Positions 44,244 to 52,668 of a stretch of 64,000 nt of DNA are shown here, one piece after another. Positions within the stretch are counted from its first letter, which is position 1. Every line of letters starts with the position of its first letter. The notes under the pieces are model-generated. The model searched no databases and was not told where the DNA came from. It saw nothing but the letters and a program-made list of their open reading frames with translations. The translations under genes were made by a program, and so were the position numbers. The stretch covers positions 2,382,471 to 2,446,470 of the forward strand of contig NZ_AP018222.1 of NCBI RefSeq assembly GCF_002368035.1. The letters run 5' to 3'. This stretch comes from Nostoc linckia NIES-25. Its GTDB lineage: Bacteria; Cyanobacteriota; Cyanobacteriia; Cyanobacteriales; Nostocaceae.

Positions 44244-45128
44244 TTAATATGTTGCTTGTAACCGTTGTAAAAGATATTCTCCCGCAAGGATAGGCGGATA
44301 GATAGGCGATTGTTCTTTTTGGCAACTCTCCAAACAAGCGATTTCTACATCATCATTGGGATGGCAGAAAAAGGCAATAGAATAGCGAGACTGGTTTACT
44401 CTATCATCGTTGGGAATCATTACCCGATGCTTAGTGGAACAAAACACATGATTTGTCCACCTCTGCATCAAATCACCAGTATTAACTATAACAGTATCAG
44501 GAATTGCAGGCGCTCCAATCCATTCTCCTGCTGTTGTTCGTATCTCTAAACCGCCGACTGCATCTTGGAAAAGCAAAGTAATACTGCCATAATCGGAATG
44601 TTCCCCTGCACGTACTTGTCCGGGTTTTGGTGGTGTTTGTAATGGGGGATAGTGGAGCGATCGCAAGGTATGATTGTGTTGGCTGTGCCTCATCGTAAAA
44701 AAATCTTCCGGCAATTCCAACGCCAAAGCAAATGTTTGCAACACGGTGTTAGCCAATTGCGTGCAACTATCATAAAAATCCACAATACAACCATCCATCC
44801 CCACAGCGCCTTTTTTGCTAATATTAAATGCCTCTTTTAAGTCACCGGGTTTATTCGGGTCAAGGCGTTCTCTCTCAATAGCAACATATCCTGTATTATT
44901 AAATTCATCACTCCAAGCTTGCCTTTGCTTAACTTTTAAAGGTAAATTGAAGAAAGATTTACTGTAATTAAATACTTGCAATATTAAGTCTTTTGAGATT
45001 CCTGAATTTTGCAAATACATAAAACCGATTTCATTACAAGCTTGGTAAATTTCTTTTACAACAGCTTGCCGAGTTGTTGCATTGCCATTAATAAAAGCAG
45101 TCAAATCAATTATTGGAATTGTAACCAT
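44244..45128 (-). CDS. 2-oxoglutarate/Fe(II)-dependent oxygenase (isopenicillin-N-synthase-like)
   Basis: 294 residues from the ATG at 45128; an adjacent upstream TTG is rejected. The N-terminal domain PIIDLTAF, then EIGFMYLQNSGIS, is the conserved DIOX_N region. The double-stranded beta-helix core has the iron ligands in GEHSDYGSITLL (His177, Asp179) and TKHRVMIP (His234), and the 2-oxoglutarate-binding RxS in SRYSIAFF (Arg248, Ser250). Enzymes of this family hydroxylate or cyclise small molecules using oxygen and 2-oxoglutarate; the substrate is unknown. It lies on the same strand as the FAD oxidoreductase and divergent from the GNAT pair, with a TAACGCACC repeat in the 94-bp divergent spacer. 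Confidence 0.87.
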   Translation of the reverse strand: MVTIPIIDLTAFINGNATTRQAVVKEIYQACNEIGFMYLQNSGISKDLILQVFNYSKSFFNLPLKVKQRQAWSDEFNNTGYVAIERERLDPNKPGDLKEAFNISKKGAVGMDGCIVDFYDSCTQLANTVLQTFALALELPEDFFTMRHSQHNHTLRSLHYPPLQTPPKPGQVRAGEHSDYGSITLLFQDAVGGLEIRTTAGEWIGAPAIPDTVIVNTGDLMQRWTNHVFCSTKHRVMIPNDDRVNQSRYSIAFFCHPNDDVEIACLESCQKEQSPIYPPILAGEYLLQRLQATY

Positions 45129-45222
45129 CAATGATTCAAGATATAGTTAACAATTTGTAGGGTGTGTTATGCCGTAGGCTAACGCACCTCAAATTTATTT
45201 CGATTTAACGGAGGCACAAACT

Positions 45223-45732
45223 TTGCTCAAAATTATACTCGTAGAAACTGAAGAACATAAATCTAATATAAAAGAATTGTTCTTCGACTATTTTAATGAA
45301 AATAAATTAATGTTTAAACAAAATTTTAACATTAATATAGACGTTAATACATTTTCCCAGCAATATTTAACCCAACTCGATGAATTTGTACCACCTTCAG
45401 GACGCTTGCTTTTAGGACAATACGAAGAACAAATAGCTGGCTGTGTTTGCTTGCGAAAGATTAATCAAGATATTGGCGAAATCAAAAGGATGTATGTCAA
45501 GCCAGAATTCCGCCGTAAAGGAATAGGTCGAGCATTATTACAAGCTATCATCAATGAAGCTACTAATATTGGTTACTCCAAGATTCGCTTAGACACCACA
45601 CCTTATGCCAAAGAAGCACAAGCACTATATCATGTACTTGGCTTTCAGGATATCGAACCATATTTAGAAAAAACAGAAATTCCGTTAGAATATCGAGCAA
45701 AGTGGATTTTTATGGAATTGATTTTAAAATGA
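45223..45732 (+). CDS. GNAT family N-acetyltransferase
   Basis: 169 residues from a TTG start. The start is supported by a perfect GGAGG (45210-45214) eight bases upstream. The acetyl-CoA-binding motif A is clear in IKRMYVKPEFRRKGIGRALL (R-R-K-G-I-G). The C-terminal LYHVLGFQDIEPYL fits motif B. Such enzymes acetylate small molecules or protein amino groups; the substrate is unknown. The stop overlaps the next GNAT gene by 4 bp (ATGA), so the two are translationally coupled. Confidence 0.87.
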   Translation: MLKIILVETEEHKSNIKELFFDYFNENKLMFKQNFNINIDVNTFSQQYLTQLDEFVPPSGRLLLGQYEEQIAGCVCLRKINQDIGEIKRMYVKPEFRRKGIGRALLQAIINEATNIGYSKIRLDTTPYAKEAQALYHVLGFQDIEPYLEKTEIPLEYRAKWIFMELILK

Positions 45733-46238
45733 TAAATATTCGCCGTGAAACTGTACCAGACTACCCAGTAATAGCCCAGGTCAATACATTAGCCTTTGGT
45801 CAAGATAGTGAAGCGAAACTTATAGAACAAATTCGTAACTCTGACCGTTATATTCCAGAACTTTCGCTAGTTGCTGAAATTGAAACTATTGTAGTCGGTC
45901 ACATTTTATTTAGCTATATTGACTTAGTGAATGAAGAAACATTAAAAGTACTCGGTTTAGCACCTTTGGCAGTTCATCCCCAGTTTCAAAGACAAGGAAT
46001 TGGCAGCGCATTAATCAAAGCAGGGTTGGAAATAGCCGAAGCAAACAAAGAAGCCGTAGTAATTGTATTAGGTCATCCAGAATTTTATAGCCGCTTTGGC
46101 TTTCAGACTTCTGTGATTTATGGAATTGAATCTCCCTTCCCAGTACCAGAAGAATTTTTTATGGTTAAACCCCTGCAAAATTATCGCGAAAGGTATAAGG
46201 GGAAAGTTATTTATTCATCGGCTTTTAATGAAGTGTAG
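45729..46238 (+). CDS. GNAT family N-acetyltransferase (YhbS-like)
   Basis: 169 residues from the ATG at 45729, which overlaps the previous stop as ATGA; an upstream in-frame TTG at 45702 is therefore not needed. Motif A is in LGLAPLAVHPQFQRQGIGSA, and VIVLGHPEFYSRFGF is typical of the YhbS-type group of predicted acetyltransferases. The C-terminal FPVPEEFFMVKPL also fits that group. Substrate unknown. It is the second gene of a two-gene operon with an unrelated-sequence GNAT, which suggests joint or paired function. Repeats rather than a clear terminator follow. Confidence 0.86.
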   Translation: MINIRRETVPDYPVIAQVNTLAFGQDSEAKLIEQIRNSDRYIPELSLVAEIETIVVGHILFSYIDLVNEETLKVLGLAPLAVHPQFQRQGIGSALIKAGLEIAEANKEAVVIVLGHPEFYSRFGFQTSVIYGIESPFPVPEEFFMVKPLQNYRERYKGKVIYSSAFNEV

Positions 46239-46277
46239 TATTTAGATATAGCAATTCTAAATCATTTGTGAAAAACA

Positions 46278-46436
46278 AGATCCCCGATTTCTCAAAGAAA
46301 TCGGAGATCTAAACACCGCGCAAATCAAAAAGTCAAAGAGACAAATTGGCAAGATACCTATCCCACAAGAATTATATTACAGCAATTTTCAGGTAAATAG
46401 ACCACGTTGTAGGGGCGCACATCTGTGCGCCCCTAC
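46278..46436. repeat. Two hairpin repeats in the GNAT-amidase spacer
   Basis: AGATCCCCGATTTCT (46278-46292) pairs with AGAAATCGGAGATCT (46296-46310) with one mismatch, a sister of 32870-32902. GTAGGGGCGCACA (46409-46421) and TGTGCGCCCCTAC (46424-46436) form a perfect 13-bp stem with a TC loop, of the GTAGGGGC family. Either may terminate transcription from the convergent neighbours. Confidence 0.65.
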
Positions 46437-46504
46437 CGAAAATTGTGGTTCAAATAGATGAAAAACGCTGTAAATTTACATATGCAAACTAAATGTTGAA
46501 CAGC

Positions 46505-47902
46505 TTAGCCATTAAAAATTACTGGTGCTGAAATTACACCCTTTGCCTCTAACACAGCCGCGACTTGGAAAATTAAGGCTTCATTATATGGCGCTGCTAT
46601 CAATTGCACGCCCAAAGGTAAAGCATTAGGACGTTGAATCGGTACTGATAAAACAGGTAAACCAATAAAAGATAATGGCTGAGTAAATAAGCCCAAATGA
46701 GGACGAATCAAAATTTCTTCGCCGTCCAAAATCATAGTTTTTTGACCAATTAACGGGGCAGAAATTGGTGTAGTTGGCGCAAGAATGATATCGACATTTT
46801 GAAATACTTCCCGCACGCGATCGCGGTACCATCTTCTAAAGCGTTGTGCTTGCAAATACCAACTGCTAGGAATTAACGCCCCAGCCAAAAAGCGATCGCG
46901 TGTTGCCGGATCGAAATCCTCTGGACGCTTTTGCAACTTATCCAAATGCAGATTTGCCCCTTCAATTGCTGTAATTACAAACGCCGCAGCACGGGCGCGG
47001 TGTACTTCTGGTATGTTGACATACTCAGTTATATCTAAAGCCTCAGCAACTTTTTGCAATGCTGCTAAAGCTTCCGGTTGGGCATCTTTGGTGAAATAAT
47101 CAGCAGCGATCGCAATTTTGATTGCAGAGATATCTTCATTGGATGTTACATGTAACGTTTCTACAGGAGGACGCTTGGTGCAAATTGGATCGCGATCGTC
47201 TTTTCCTTGCAACACGTCAAACACAGCAGCAATATCCTGTACCGAACGTGTAAAACATCCAATGTGGTCAAAACTGCTAGAAAATAAAGTCACCCCAGCG
47301 CGAGACAATCTGCCATAAGTCGGCTTCAAACCAAAAACCCCACATAACGCCGCCGGAACGCGAATCGAACCATTAGTATCAGAACCCAGCGTCAGGGGAA
47401 CCAAACCACCAGCTACAGCCGCAGCCGAACCACCAGACGAACCCCCAGCAACTCGCTGTAAGTCATGGGGATTATGAGTAGCACCATAATGGGAATTTTC
47501 CGTTACAAACCCGTATGCGTACTCATCCATATTTAAAGCACCAAGCAGCACCGCACCGGCTTGCTTCAACTTGGTCACTGCGGTTGCATCTTGGGTAGCT
47601 GGTGGGTTTTCTGCATTGATTTTCGACCCCGCCAAAGTCGTCAAACCGGCAATATCAAAGAGATTTTTCACTGCAAAAGGCACGCCAGCAAGTACTCCAG
47701 GGTTATTACCTTGGGCAATTTCCCTGTCAATGCGTGCAGCATCAGCCAAAGCCGCCTCAGCAGTGATAGTTGTAAAACAGTTGAATTGATGATTCCGCGT
47801 TGCTATGCGTGCTAACGCAGCCTTGGTAACATCTACCGCACTAACATTGCCTTCACGTACAGCAGCTGCTATGGTTATGGCATCCGCTGAATCAAAATTC
47901 AT
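46505..47902 (-). CDS. AtzE-family amidase (1-carboxybiuret hydrolase-like, amidase signature)
   Basis: 465 residues from the ATG at 47902; a GTG eight codons upstream would overlap the previous gene and is less likely. The amidase-signature triad is present: Lys in GVPFAVKNLFD (Lys79), cis-Ser in AGGSSGGSAAA (Ser155) and nucleophile Ser in GSDTNGSIRVPA (Ser179). The sequence resembles the AtzE group, GatA-like enzymes that cleave carboxybiuret or related amides and need the small AtzG partner. An AtzG-like DUF4089 gene lies upstream on the same strand (48637-48825), separated by a DUF4328-like gene. It probably takes part in cytoplasmic release of ammonia from small ureido or amide compounds. 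Confidence 0.85.
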   Translation of the reverse strand: MNFDSADAITIAAAVREGNVSAVDVTKAALARIATRNHQFNCFTTITAEAALADAARIDREIAQGNNPGVLAGVPFAVKNLFDIAGLTTLAGSKINAENPPATQDATAVTKLKQAGAVLLGALNMDEYAYGFVTENSHYGATHNPHDLQRVAGGSSGGSAAAVAGGLVPLTLGSDTNGSIRVPAALCGVFGLKPTYGRLSRAGVTLFSSSFDHIGCFTRSVQDIAAVFDVLQGKDDRDPICTKRPPVETLHVTSNEDISAIKIAIAADYFTKDAQPEALAALQKVAEALDITEYVNIPEVHRARAAAFVITAIEGANLHLDKLQKRPEDFDPATRDRFLAGALIPSSWYLQAQRFRRWYRDRVREVFQNVDIILAPTTPISAPLIGQKTMILDGEEILIRPHLGLFTQPLSFIGLPVLSVPIQRPNALPLGVQLIAAPYNEALIFQVAAVLEAKGVISAPVIFNG

Positions 47903-47912
47903 GCTGGAATAT

Positions 47913-48539
47913 TTAGGAGATCGCACGTTTAGCTTTTTGAGTAATAGCAGTCCGCATAGTTTTTGCTAGTTGTAGCAAAATAACTGTCAGACCTACATCT
48001 AAAATACAAGATAATAGAAACCAAACTGGTAGGAATTTATCTTCAGGATTTTTTGTAGCTTGTGTAAAAGCGATACGCCCCACAGCATTTGAGCCAATCA
48101 TAAAGCCATACAGCGGTGCTATCAAGGAGCGCACTTTTTCGCTCAAGTTTGTTAGATCGCCACCTTCGCCTTTAAATCGGTCAGCAAAAGTGGATAAAGT
48201 GTTAGCTATTCCCCACAGACTGTATAGCGGAATTATAAATCGAGCGATCGCACCTCCTGGACTAATTGGATATTCGTGGAAAAGATTCTTTAAATCTGCG
48301 TGGAGACGATGTAACCAAACCAAAAAAAGAATGATTGAAGCCACACCAACAATCAACGAAACTATTGATAACAGTCCATCTAATAAAGCAAGTAGCTGAT
48401 AAAGCGGCTGTGCAATTACTTGCAACAAAGATAACAGTGTAGATACTAGCCCAATTCCCAAAACTACCCAAAGTACACGCACCAACAACCTACCCGCACC
48501 TGCTGACTTCAAAGACTCAGCATCGCTCAAATTATTCAT
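47913..48539 (-). CDS. DUF4328-like integral membrane protein
   Basis: 208 residues from the ATG at 48539, preferred over an upstream TTG at 48551. Five hydrophobic helices are visible (starting near LLVRVLWVVLGIGLVSTLL, then LLSIVSLIVGVASIILFLVW). Between them is WLHRLHADLKNLFHEYPISP, resembling the cytoplasmic loop of DUF4328 proteins. No enzymatic motif is present and the function is unknown. It sits between the AtzG-like and AtzE-like genes on the same strand, with 10 bp to the amidase ATG, so it is probably co-transcribed with them. It could be a membrane partner of the amidase or a chance insertion. Confidence 0.62.
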   Translation of the reverse strand: MNNLSDAESLKSAGAGRLLVRVLWVVLGIGLVSTLLSLLQVIAQPLYQLLALLDGLLSIVSLIVGVASIILFLVWLHRLHADLKNLFHEYPISPGGAIARFIIPLYSLWGIANTLSTFADRFKGEGGDLTNLSEKVRSLIAPLYGFMIGSNAVGRIAFTQATKNPEDKFLPVWFLLSCILDVGLTVILLQLAKTMRTAITQKAKRAIS

Positions 48540-48636
48540 TGCATCTTTCAAAGAGTATTGTCGGCTAATATATTAGTATTGTAATTATACTTATCACTCA
48601 GTACAATTACTATAAATTAGCCGATTCTTGAAGCTA

Positions 48637-48825
48637 CTATGGTTCAAATATCGGTGCTACTTCGATTTCTTGAGGTAAAGGAAAAGAATTTACGAGATTA
48701 GCGATCGCCTTAATTCTCTCAAAATTTGCCACCACCCCATCAAAATACTCATCTCCGATCTCCAAATCCAACAATAACGCCATCTGCCTAACATACTCAT
48801 CCACATCAAACCCTTGACTTTCCAT
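48637..48825 (-). CDS. AtzG-like small subunit (DUF4089)
   Basis: 62 residues. The acidic helical sequence DVDEYVRQMALLLDLEI, then VVANFERIKAIANLVNSFPL and APIFEP, matches DUF4089/AtzG proteins. These resemble GatC and wrap around an AtzE-type amidase to complete its fold. The cognate amidase is two genes downstream. The ribosome-binding region GAGGAGGAGAG directly before the ATG is the end of a dispersed CGCAGAGGCGCAGAGG repeat. High confidence given the paired amidase. Confidence 0.82.
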   Translation of the reverse strand: MESQGFDVDEYVRQMALLLDLEIGDEYFDGVVANFERIKAIANLVNSFPLPQEIEVAPIFEP

Positions 48826-48857
48826 CTCTCCTCCTCTGTGTCCTCTGCGCCTCTGCG
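48826..48857 (-). repeat. CGCAGAGG repeat providing the AtzG-like ribosome-binding site
   Basis: On the minus strand CCGCAGAGGCGCAGAGGACA runs into CAGAGGAGGAGAG and then the ATG. It is the same family as the repeats at 9947 and 14344. Confidence 0.55.
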
Positions 48858-48862
48858 GTTCG

Positions 48863-49213
48863 TTATTCTAAATTTATAACTTCTTCCGGCAACTCAAATA
48901 AACCATCTTCCCCAGCCACAAAATCGATCGCTCGATACACAGCATCAATATTCAATTCCCCATAAATATGAGGAAATAACTCTCCTATTTCCGCCTCTTC
49001 ATCACGAATCTCAGCATGAACTTTTTCCCAATCAATAAAAAGTAAAACCAAATCTTTTTGATTCTTAAAAAATCTATTTGCAACTTTAACAATTTGCGTT
49101 GACCTAGAACAATGAATAAACCCTTCCAAGTCGAGTGAATCAACCCGATAGCTGCCCAATTTTTTTGCTTGTTCCCATTGTTGGCGTAGTGTAATGTGGA
49201 GAATAGTATTCAT
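48863..49213 (-). CDS. DUF952 family protein
   Basis: 116 residues, full length for the family. The N-terminus ILHITLRQQWEQAKKLGSYR with GFIHCSRSTQIVKVANRFF, and the end GELFPHIYGELNIDAVYRAI, are the conserved DUF952 blocks. The fold is related to ADP-ribosyl-handling domains in some analyses, but the activity is not established and nothing here adds to it. It is on the same strand, 37 bp upstream of the AtzG-like gene, and may share its transcript. ATG at 49213. Confidence 0.83.
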   Translation of the reverse strand: MNTILHITLRQQWEQAKKLGSYRVDSLDLEGFIHCSRSTQIVKVANRFFKNQKDLVLLFIDWEKVHAEIRDEEAEIGELFPHIYGELNIDAVYRAIDFVAGEDGLFELPEEVINLE

Positions 49214-49249
49214 GTTGTTTATGTTAGTCTATAAATAATATAAATATAA

Positions 49250-49624
49250 TTATATACTTATAGATTCATCTGGATAAAATTCAAGACAAACATTATTTGG
49301 TTGATGGCTATTAGGGTATATAAATATCCGAATTTGTAATTTGCCTTTCTGCCAATCTTTCCCAATTTGAAGAAACTGGCAATCTTTAACAGCATTTAAT
49401 TTAAATTCGTTGACTGCTATTGACTCATCACGAGCAGAGATACTACCAAATAAGCTACCAACTGAAACATTACGCATTTGAGTTTTGTAGCTGTCAATCT
49501 CCTGACGCCACTTATTTATAATTTCTCGTATAATTATTTCTCTTAATTGACTTACTTTAAAAATATTTTTTTCAAAAGAGATGACATCATCTCCACATTC
49601 TAAAGTAATAAATTGATTATTCAT
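49250..49624 (-). CDS. KGK-domain protein
   Basis: 124 residues. The central DWQKGKLQIRIFIYPN with Lys-Gly-Lys, followed by CLEFYPDESIS, matches the KGK family known mainly from Nostoc-type cyanobacteria. The N-terminal half has an amphipathic helix (SQLREIIIREIINKWRQEID). The function of KGK proteins is unknown. It ends 36 bp before the DUF952 start on the same strand. AT-rich leader and no evident promoter boxes. Confidence 0.72.
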   Translation of the reverse strand: MNNQFITLECGDDVISFEKNIFKVSQLREIIIREIINKWRQEIDSYKTQMRNVSVGSLFGSISARDESIAVNEFKLNAVKDCQFLQIGKDWQKGKLQIRIFIYPNSHQPNNVCLEFYPDESISI

Positions 49625-49778
49625 ATTAATACCTATAGTATTAACTCAAAGCTTTAATTACTTACTTTGAGTTTAAATTGATAGTTGCCATCAGATTATA
49701 ATGTAAAATTATCTGTACCATTCTAGTAAAAATACTGGATAAAAAACTCTAAATAATATTAAGCGATCGCTCTACAAC

Positions 49779-49865
49779 ATTAGACTTCTTGCAAAAGTCC
49801 TTTTCTTCGCTCTCTTCTTTGCGCCTTTGCGTGAAACAAAAAATTATTTATGCAAGAGGTCTATT
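49779..49865. mobile_element. Short MITE-like element with TAGACYTCTTGCA termini
   Basis: ATTAGACTTCTTGCA (49779-49793) and the inverse of AATAGACCTCTTGCA (49851-49865) are 15-bp ends with two mismatches. The 87-bp element contains a GCGCCTTTGCG repeat. The same end sequence occurs singly at 1004 and 35305. Confidence 0.55.
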
Positions 49866-49924
49866 ATTCTTTTAAACTTCATGCAGAGAGACAAAGTTTT
49901 TCTTTGTATCTCTACCTGAGGTAA

Positions 49925-51439
49925 CTATAAATTCGCTGGAATGCAAACATCTGGCGCACACAACCCAACAAACTCCAGCGTTGTCACCTCAAAAGTATTC
50001 AAATCGACACGCCGAATCACATGATTATTAGTATCACTAATATATAGATATAAACCCCAAACACTCAATCCCGAAGGTTCAAAAAACCGAGTATTTTTAC
50101 CCTGTCCATCTTCTAAACCAGCAGTACCATCTCCCAAAACTGTTTGACAATTACCGCTAGGACTGACTAATTTAATTTTGTGATTGTAACTATCCGCCAC
50201 CCAGAGAAAATTCTGAGCATATTCCACTCCCAAACAGTGCTGCAAACGGACATTTTCACCTTGTCCATCAACATCGCCAAAACCAAATAAATCTCCGCTA
50301 CCACAAACAGTCCGTACTTGGTAAAGTCCTACAATTCCAACACCACGAATCGAACTAACTTCGCTGTCAGCAATATATAATTCTTGCCCATTATCACTGA
50401 TACCACTAGGTTGAGCAAATGCAGATTCAGCCAGGGAACCATCAATACACGCTTCTGCACCCATACCAGCATAGGGTTTAACAACGCCTGTTTCTAAATC
50501 CATCTGCCAAATTTGATGCGACCCCGCCATAGCAATGAACAAAGAATTTCCCACTTTCACTAAATCCCAAGGAGAATTCAGCGCAGTTTCTAAACCAGCA
50601 CCGCCATGAAGTTGAATTTTGCGGCTTTGTTCTCCAGTTCCGGCGATAGTTTCTACTAGCTGGTGCTGCAAATCAACTCTTCGTAGCACATGATTTTCTG
50701 TATCAGCAACATAAAGTATTTGATTTTCTGCATCAAATGTCATCCCCTGCGGTGCAAAAAATTGTGCTTCGTCAAAAGCACCATCAGTTAAACCAGATTT
50801 TCCAGTACCAATTAAGTGGAGAATTTCACCATCAAAGCTACTCATAACTAGGCGATGATGTCCAGAGTCAGCAATAAATAAACCTGCTTCGGTAGCTAGA
50901 ACTTTACCAGGAAAAGCTAAAGGTGTGATTAACGGTTGGCGTTGTTTTTCTAAAGTCAAGCTAAGTTCTTGAAAATTAATTGTACCTTTGTCGCGGTGTT
51001 GCTGAATTAAGCGTTGAATCAACTCTTCTACAATGTTACGCTTTCCTTCACCAGAGACAGAACCAACTACATAACCTTCTGGGTCGATAATCATTAAAGT
51101 CGGCCAAGCACGCACAGCATACTCTTCCCAAACTCGAAAACCACTATCAACAATAACTGGGTGTTCGATGTCATAGCGCAAGATAGCTTGACGGATGTTT
51201 TCGGTTTCTTTTTCGTTATCAAATTTGCCAGAATGAACGCCGATAATAGTAAGACTGTCTTGATATTTTTGTTCTAAATATTTCAGATCTGGCAGAATAT
51301 GTAGACAATTAATACAGCAGTATGTCCAAAAGTCTAAAATTACTACTCTACCTTTGAGTTGTTTGAGAGATAGAGGTTTGTCTGTATTCAGCCAAGAATA
51401 ATTTTGTGGTAATTCTGGCGCTCTTACACGAGGTATCAT
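49925..51439 (-). CDS. Thioredoxin-like domain fused to NHL-repeat propeller
   Basis: 504 residues. Residues about 8-150 are a thioredoxin/TlpA-like domain with the active site WTYCCINCLHILP (Cys42-x-x-Cys45 preceded by Cys41), a cis-Pro in RAWPTLMII, and no signal peptide. Residues about 165-500 form NHL-type beta-propeller repeats (LFIADSGHHRLVM, LYVADTENHVLRRVD, LWVADSYNHKIKLV, LYISDTNNHVIRRVD). This fusion is known in bacteria and animals (NHLRC2-like) and is thought to act in redox handling, though the substrate is unknown. It appears complete. It stands alone on the minus strand, divergent from the HAD phosphatase. Confidence 0.88.
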   Translation of the reverse strand: MIPRVRAPELPQNYSWLNTDKPLSLKQLKGRVVILDFWTYCCINCLHILPDLKYLEQKYQDSLTIIGVHSGKFDNEKETENIRQAILRYDIEHPVIVDSGFRVWEEYAVRAWPTLMIIDPEGYVVGSVSGEGKRNIVEELIQRLIQQHRDKGTINFQELSLTLEKQRQPLITPLAFPGKVLATEAGLFIADSGHHRLVMSSFDGEILHLIGTGKSGLTDGAFDEAQFFAPQGMTFDAENQILYVADTENHVLRRVDLQHQLVETIAGTGEQSRKIQLHGGAGLETALNSPWDLVKVGNSLFIAMAGSHQIWQMDLETGVVKPYAGMGAEACIDGSLAESAFAQPSGISDNGQELYIADSEVSSIRGVGIVGLYQVRTVCGSGDLFGFGDVDGQGENVRLQHCLGVEYAQNFLWVADSYNHKIKLVSPSGNCQTVLGDGTAGLEDGQGKNTRFFEPSGLSVWGLYLYISDTNNHVIRRVDLNTFEVTTLEFVGLCAPDVCIPANL

Positions 51440-51547
51440 AAAGTGTTATTTGCTAAAGTTTACTTAATGCATTTAAGTTTAAATTCAAATCTATCATCAT
51501 CGCAGCAATGACATTTATAGCATTTCTCGATAAGCGTGAGGTACAAG

Positions 51548-51575
51548 GTAGGGGCGCATAGCTATGCGCCCCTAC
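51548..51575. repeat. Perfect 28-bp palindrome (GTAGGGGC family)
   Basis: GTAGGGGCGCATAG followed by its exact inverse CTATGCGCCCCTAC in the divergent spacer of the NHL and HAD genes. Confidence 0.7.
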
Positions 51576-51730
51576 AAATTTATGTACTTCATGTGATTGG
51601 GAACCGCTATAAGATTATCTAAATATAAATTTGCAAACATTTAAACTTGATTTTTGTATATTACACTCCATCTCATGATTAGCATAAATTGAGGTATAAT
51701 CTTCCTTTAAACTAGTGCTGACCCAAATTT

Positions 51731-52576
51731 ATGAACACTGTCTATATTTCAGATTTAGACGGTACGTTGCTTGGAAATAATGCAAAACTTTCTTCTTTTA
51801 GCAAGGAAGTTTTGAATGAACTCTTACAACAAGGACTACAGTTTACAGTAGCCAGTGCGCGTAGTGTTGTTTCTATGCAAACGATGTTAAAGGGTTTAAA
51901 TCTTCGTCTGCCAGTTATCGAATTTAATGGTGCTTTTATTTCTGATTTTGATTCTGGCAGACACGAAATCATTAATTCTATTACTCCTGATATAGTTGAA
52001 AGTATTTATAAACTGATTTTGGAGTTTCGCTGCGTTCCCTTTGTATCTAGCTTCAATGGTACAGAAGATTGCGTCTATTATAAAGATGTAATCAACGATG
52101 GTATGCGTTGGTATCTTAACGATCGCCTGACAAACAAAGACCGCAGATGGCGAACAATCGAAGATTTGACCCATTCTTTTAGCGATCGCGTCGTTTGTCT
52201 GACAGTAATTGGTCAAGCACAACAACTACTCGAACTTGAAAGTGCAATTATTGAAATACATGGAGCAAGTGTAGAAACACACTCGATCGAAAATCAATAT
52301 TCTCCCGGTTGGTACTGGTTAACTATTCATGACTACAAAGCTACCAAAGACCAAGCTATTCAGACTTTGGTAGAAAATTATGTATTAAAAGAAAGCGAAA
52401 TAGTGGTGTTTGGCGATCAAATTAATGATATCAAAATGTTTAAAATTGCAGATCGCGCCATTGCAGTTGCTAACGCAAATGCCGAAGTTAAGCGTTACGC
52501 AACATTAGTAACTGGCTCAAATACAGAGGATAGCGTTGTGAAATACATTTGTCAGGATTTTGCGAGAAAAATATAA
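51731..52576 (+). CDS. HAD-superfamily hydrolase, Cof/IIB type
   Basis: 281 residues. Motif I ISDLDGTLL holds the nucleophile Asp8 and acid/base Asp10. Motif II is the Ser/Thr in FTVASARS, and motif IV VVFGDQINDIKMF supplies the metal-binding acids. The insertion between about 80 and 190 forms a C2 cap as in Cof-like phosphatases, which dephosphorylate sugars or cofactors. Cytoplasmic; the substrate cannot be predicted. The glutaminase gene follows on the same strand after 92 bp and may share its transcript. Confidence 0.87.
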   Translation: MNTVYISDLDGTLLGNNAKLSSFSKEVLNELLQQGLQFTVASARSVVSMQTMLKGLNLRLPVIEFNGAFISDFDSGRHEIINSITPDIVESIYKLILEFRCVPFVSSFNGTEDCVYYKDVINDGMRWYLNDRLTNKDRRWRTIEDLTHSFSDRVVCLTVIGQAQQLLELESAIIEIHGASVETHSIENQYSPGWYWLTIHDYKATKDQAIQTLVENYVLKESEIVVFGDQINDIKMFKIADRAIAVANANAEVKRYATLVTGSNTEDSVVKYICQDFARKI

Positions 52577-52668
52577 ATTTAATCTGTAAACTGACAAGTC
52601 TTGAGAACTGCCAGTTCCTAACTTTCAGTTACCACATAAACTAGAAATGGTTTTAGCGGATATCACTT

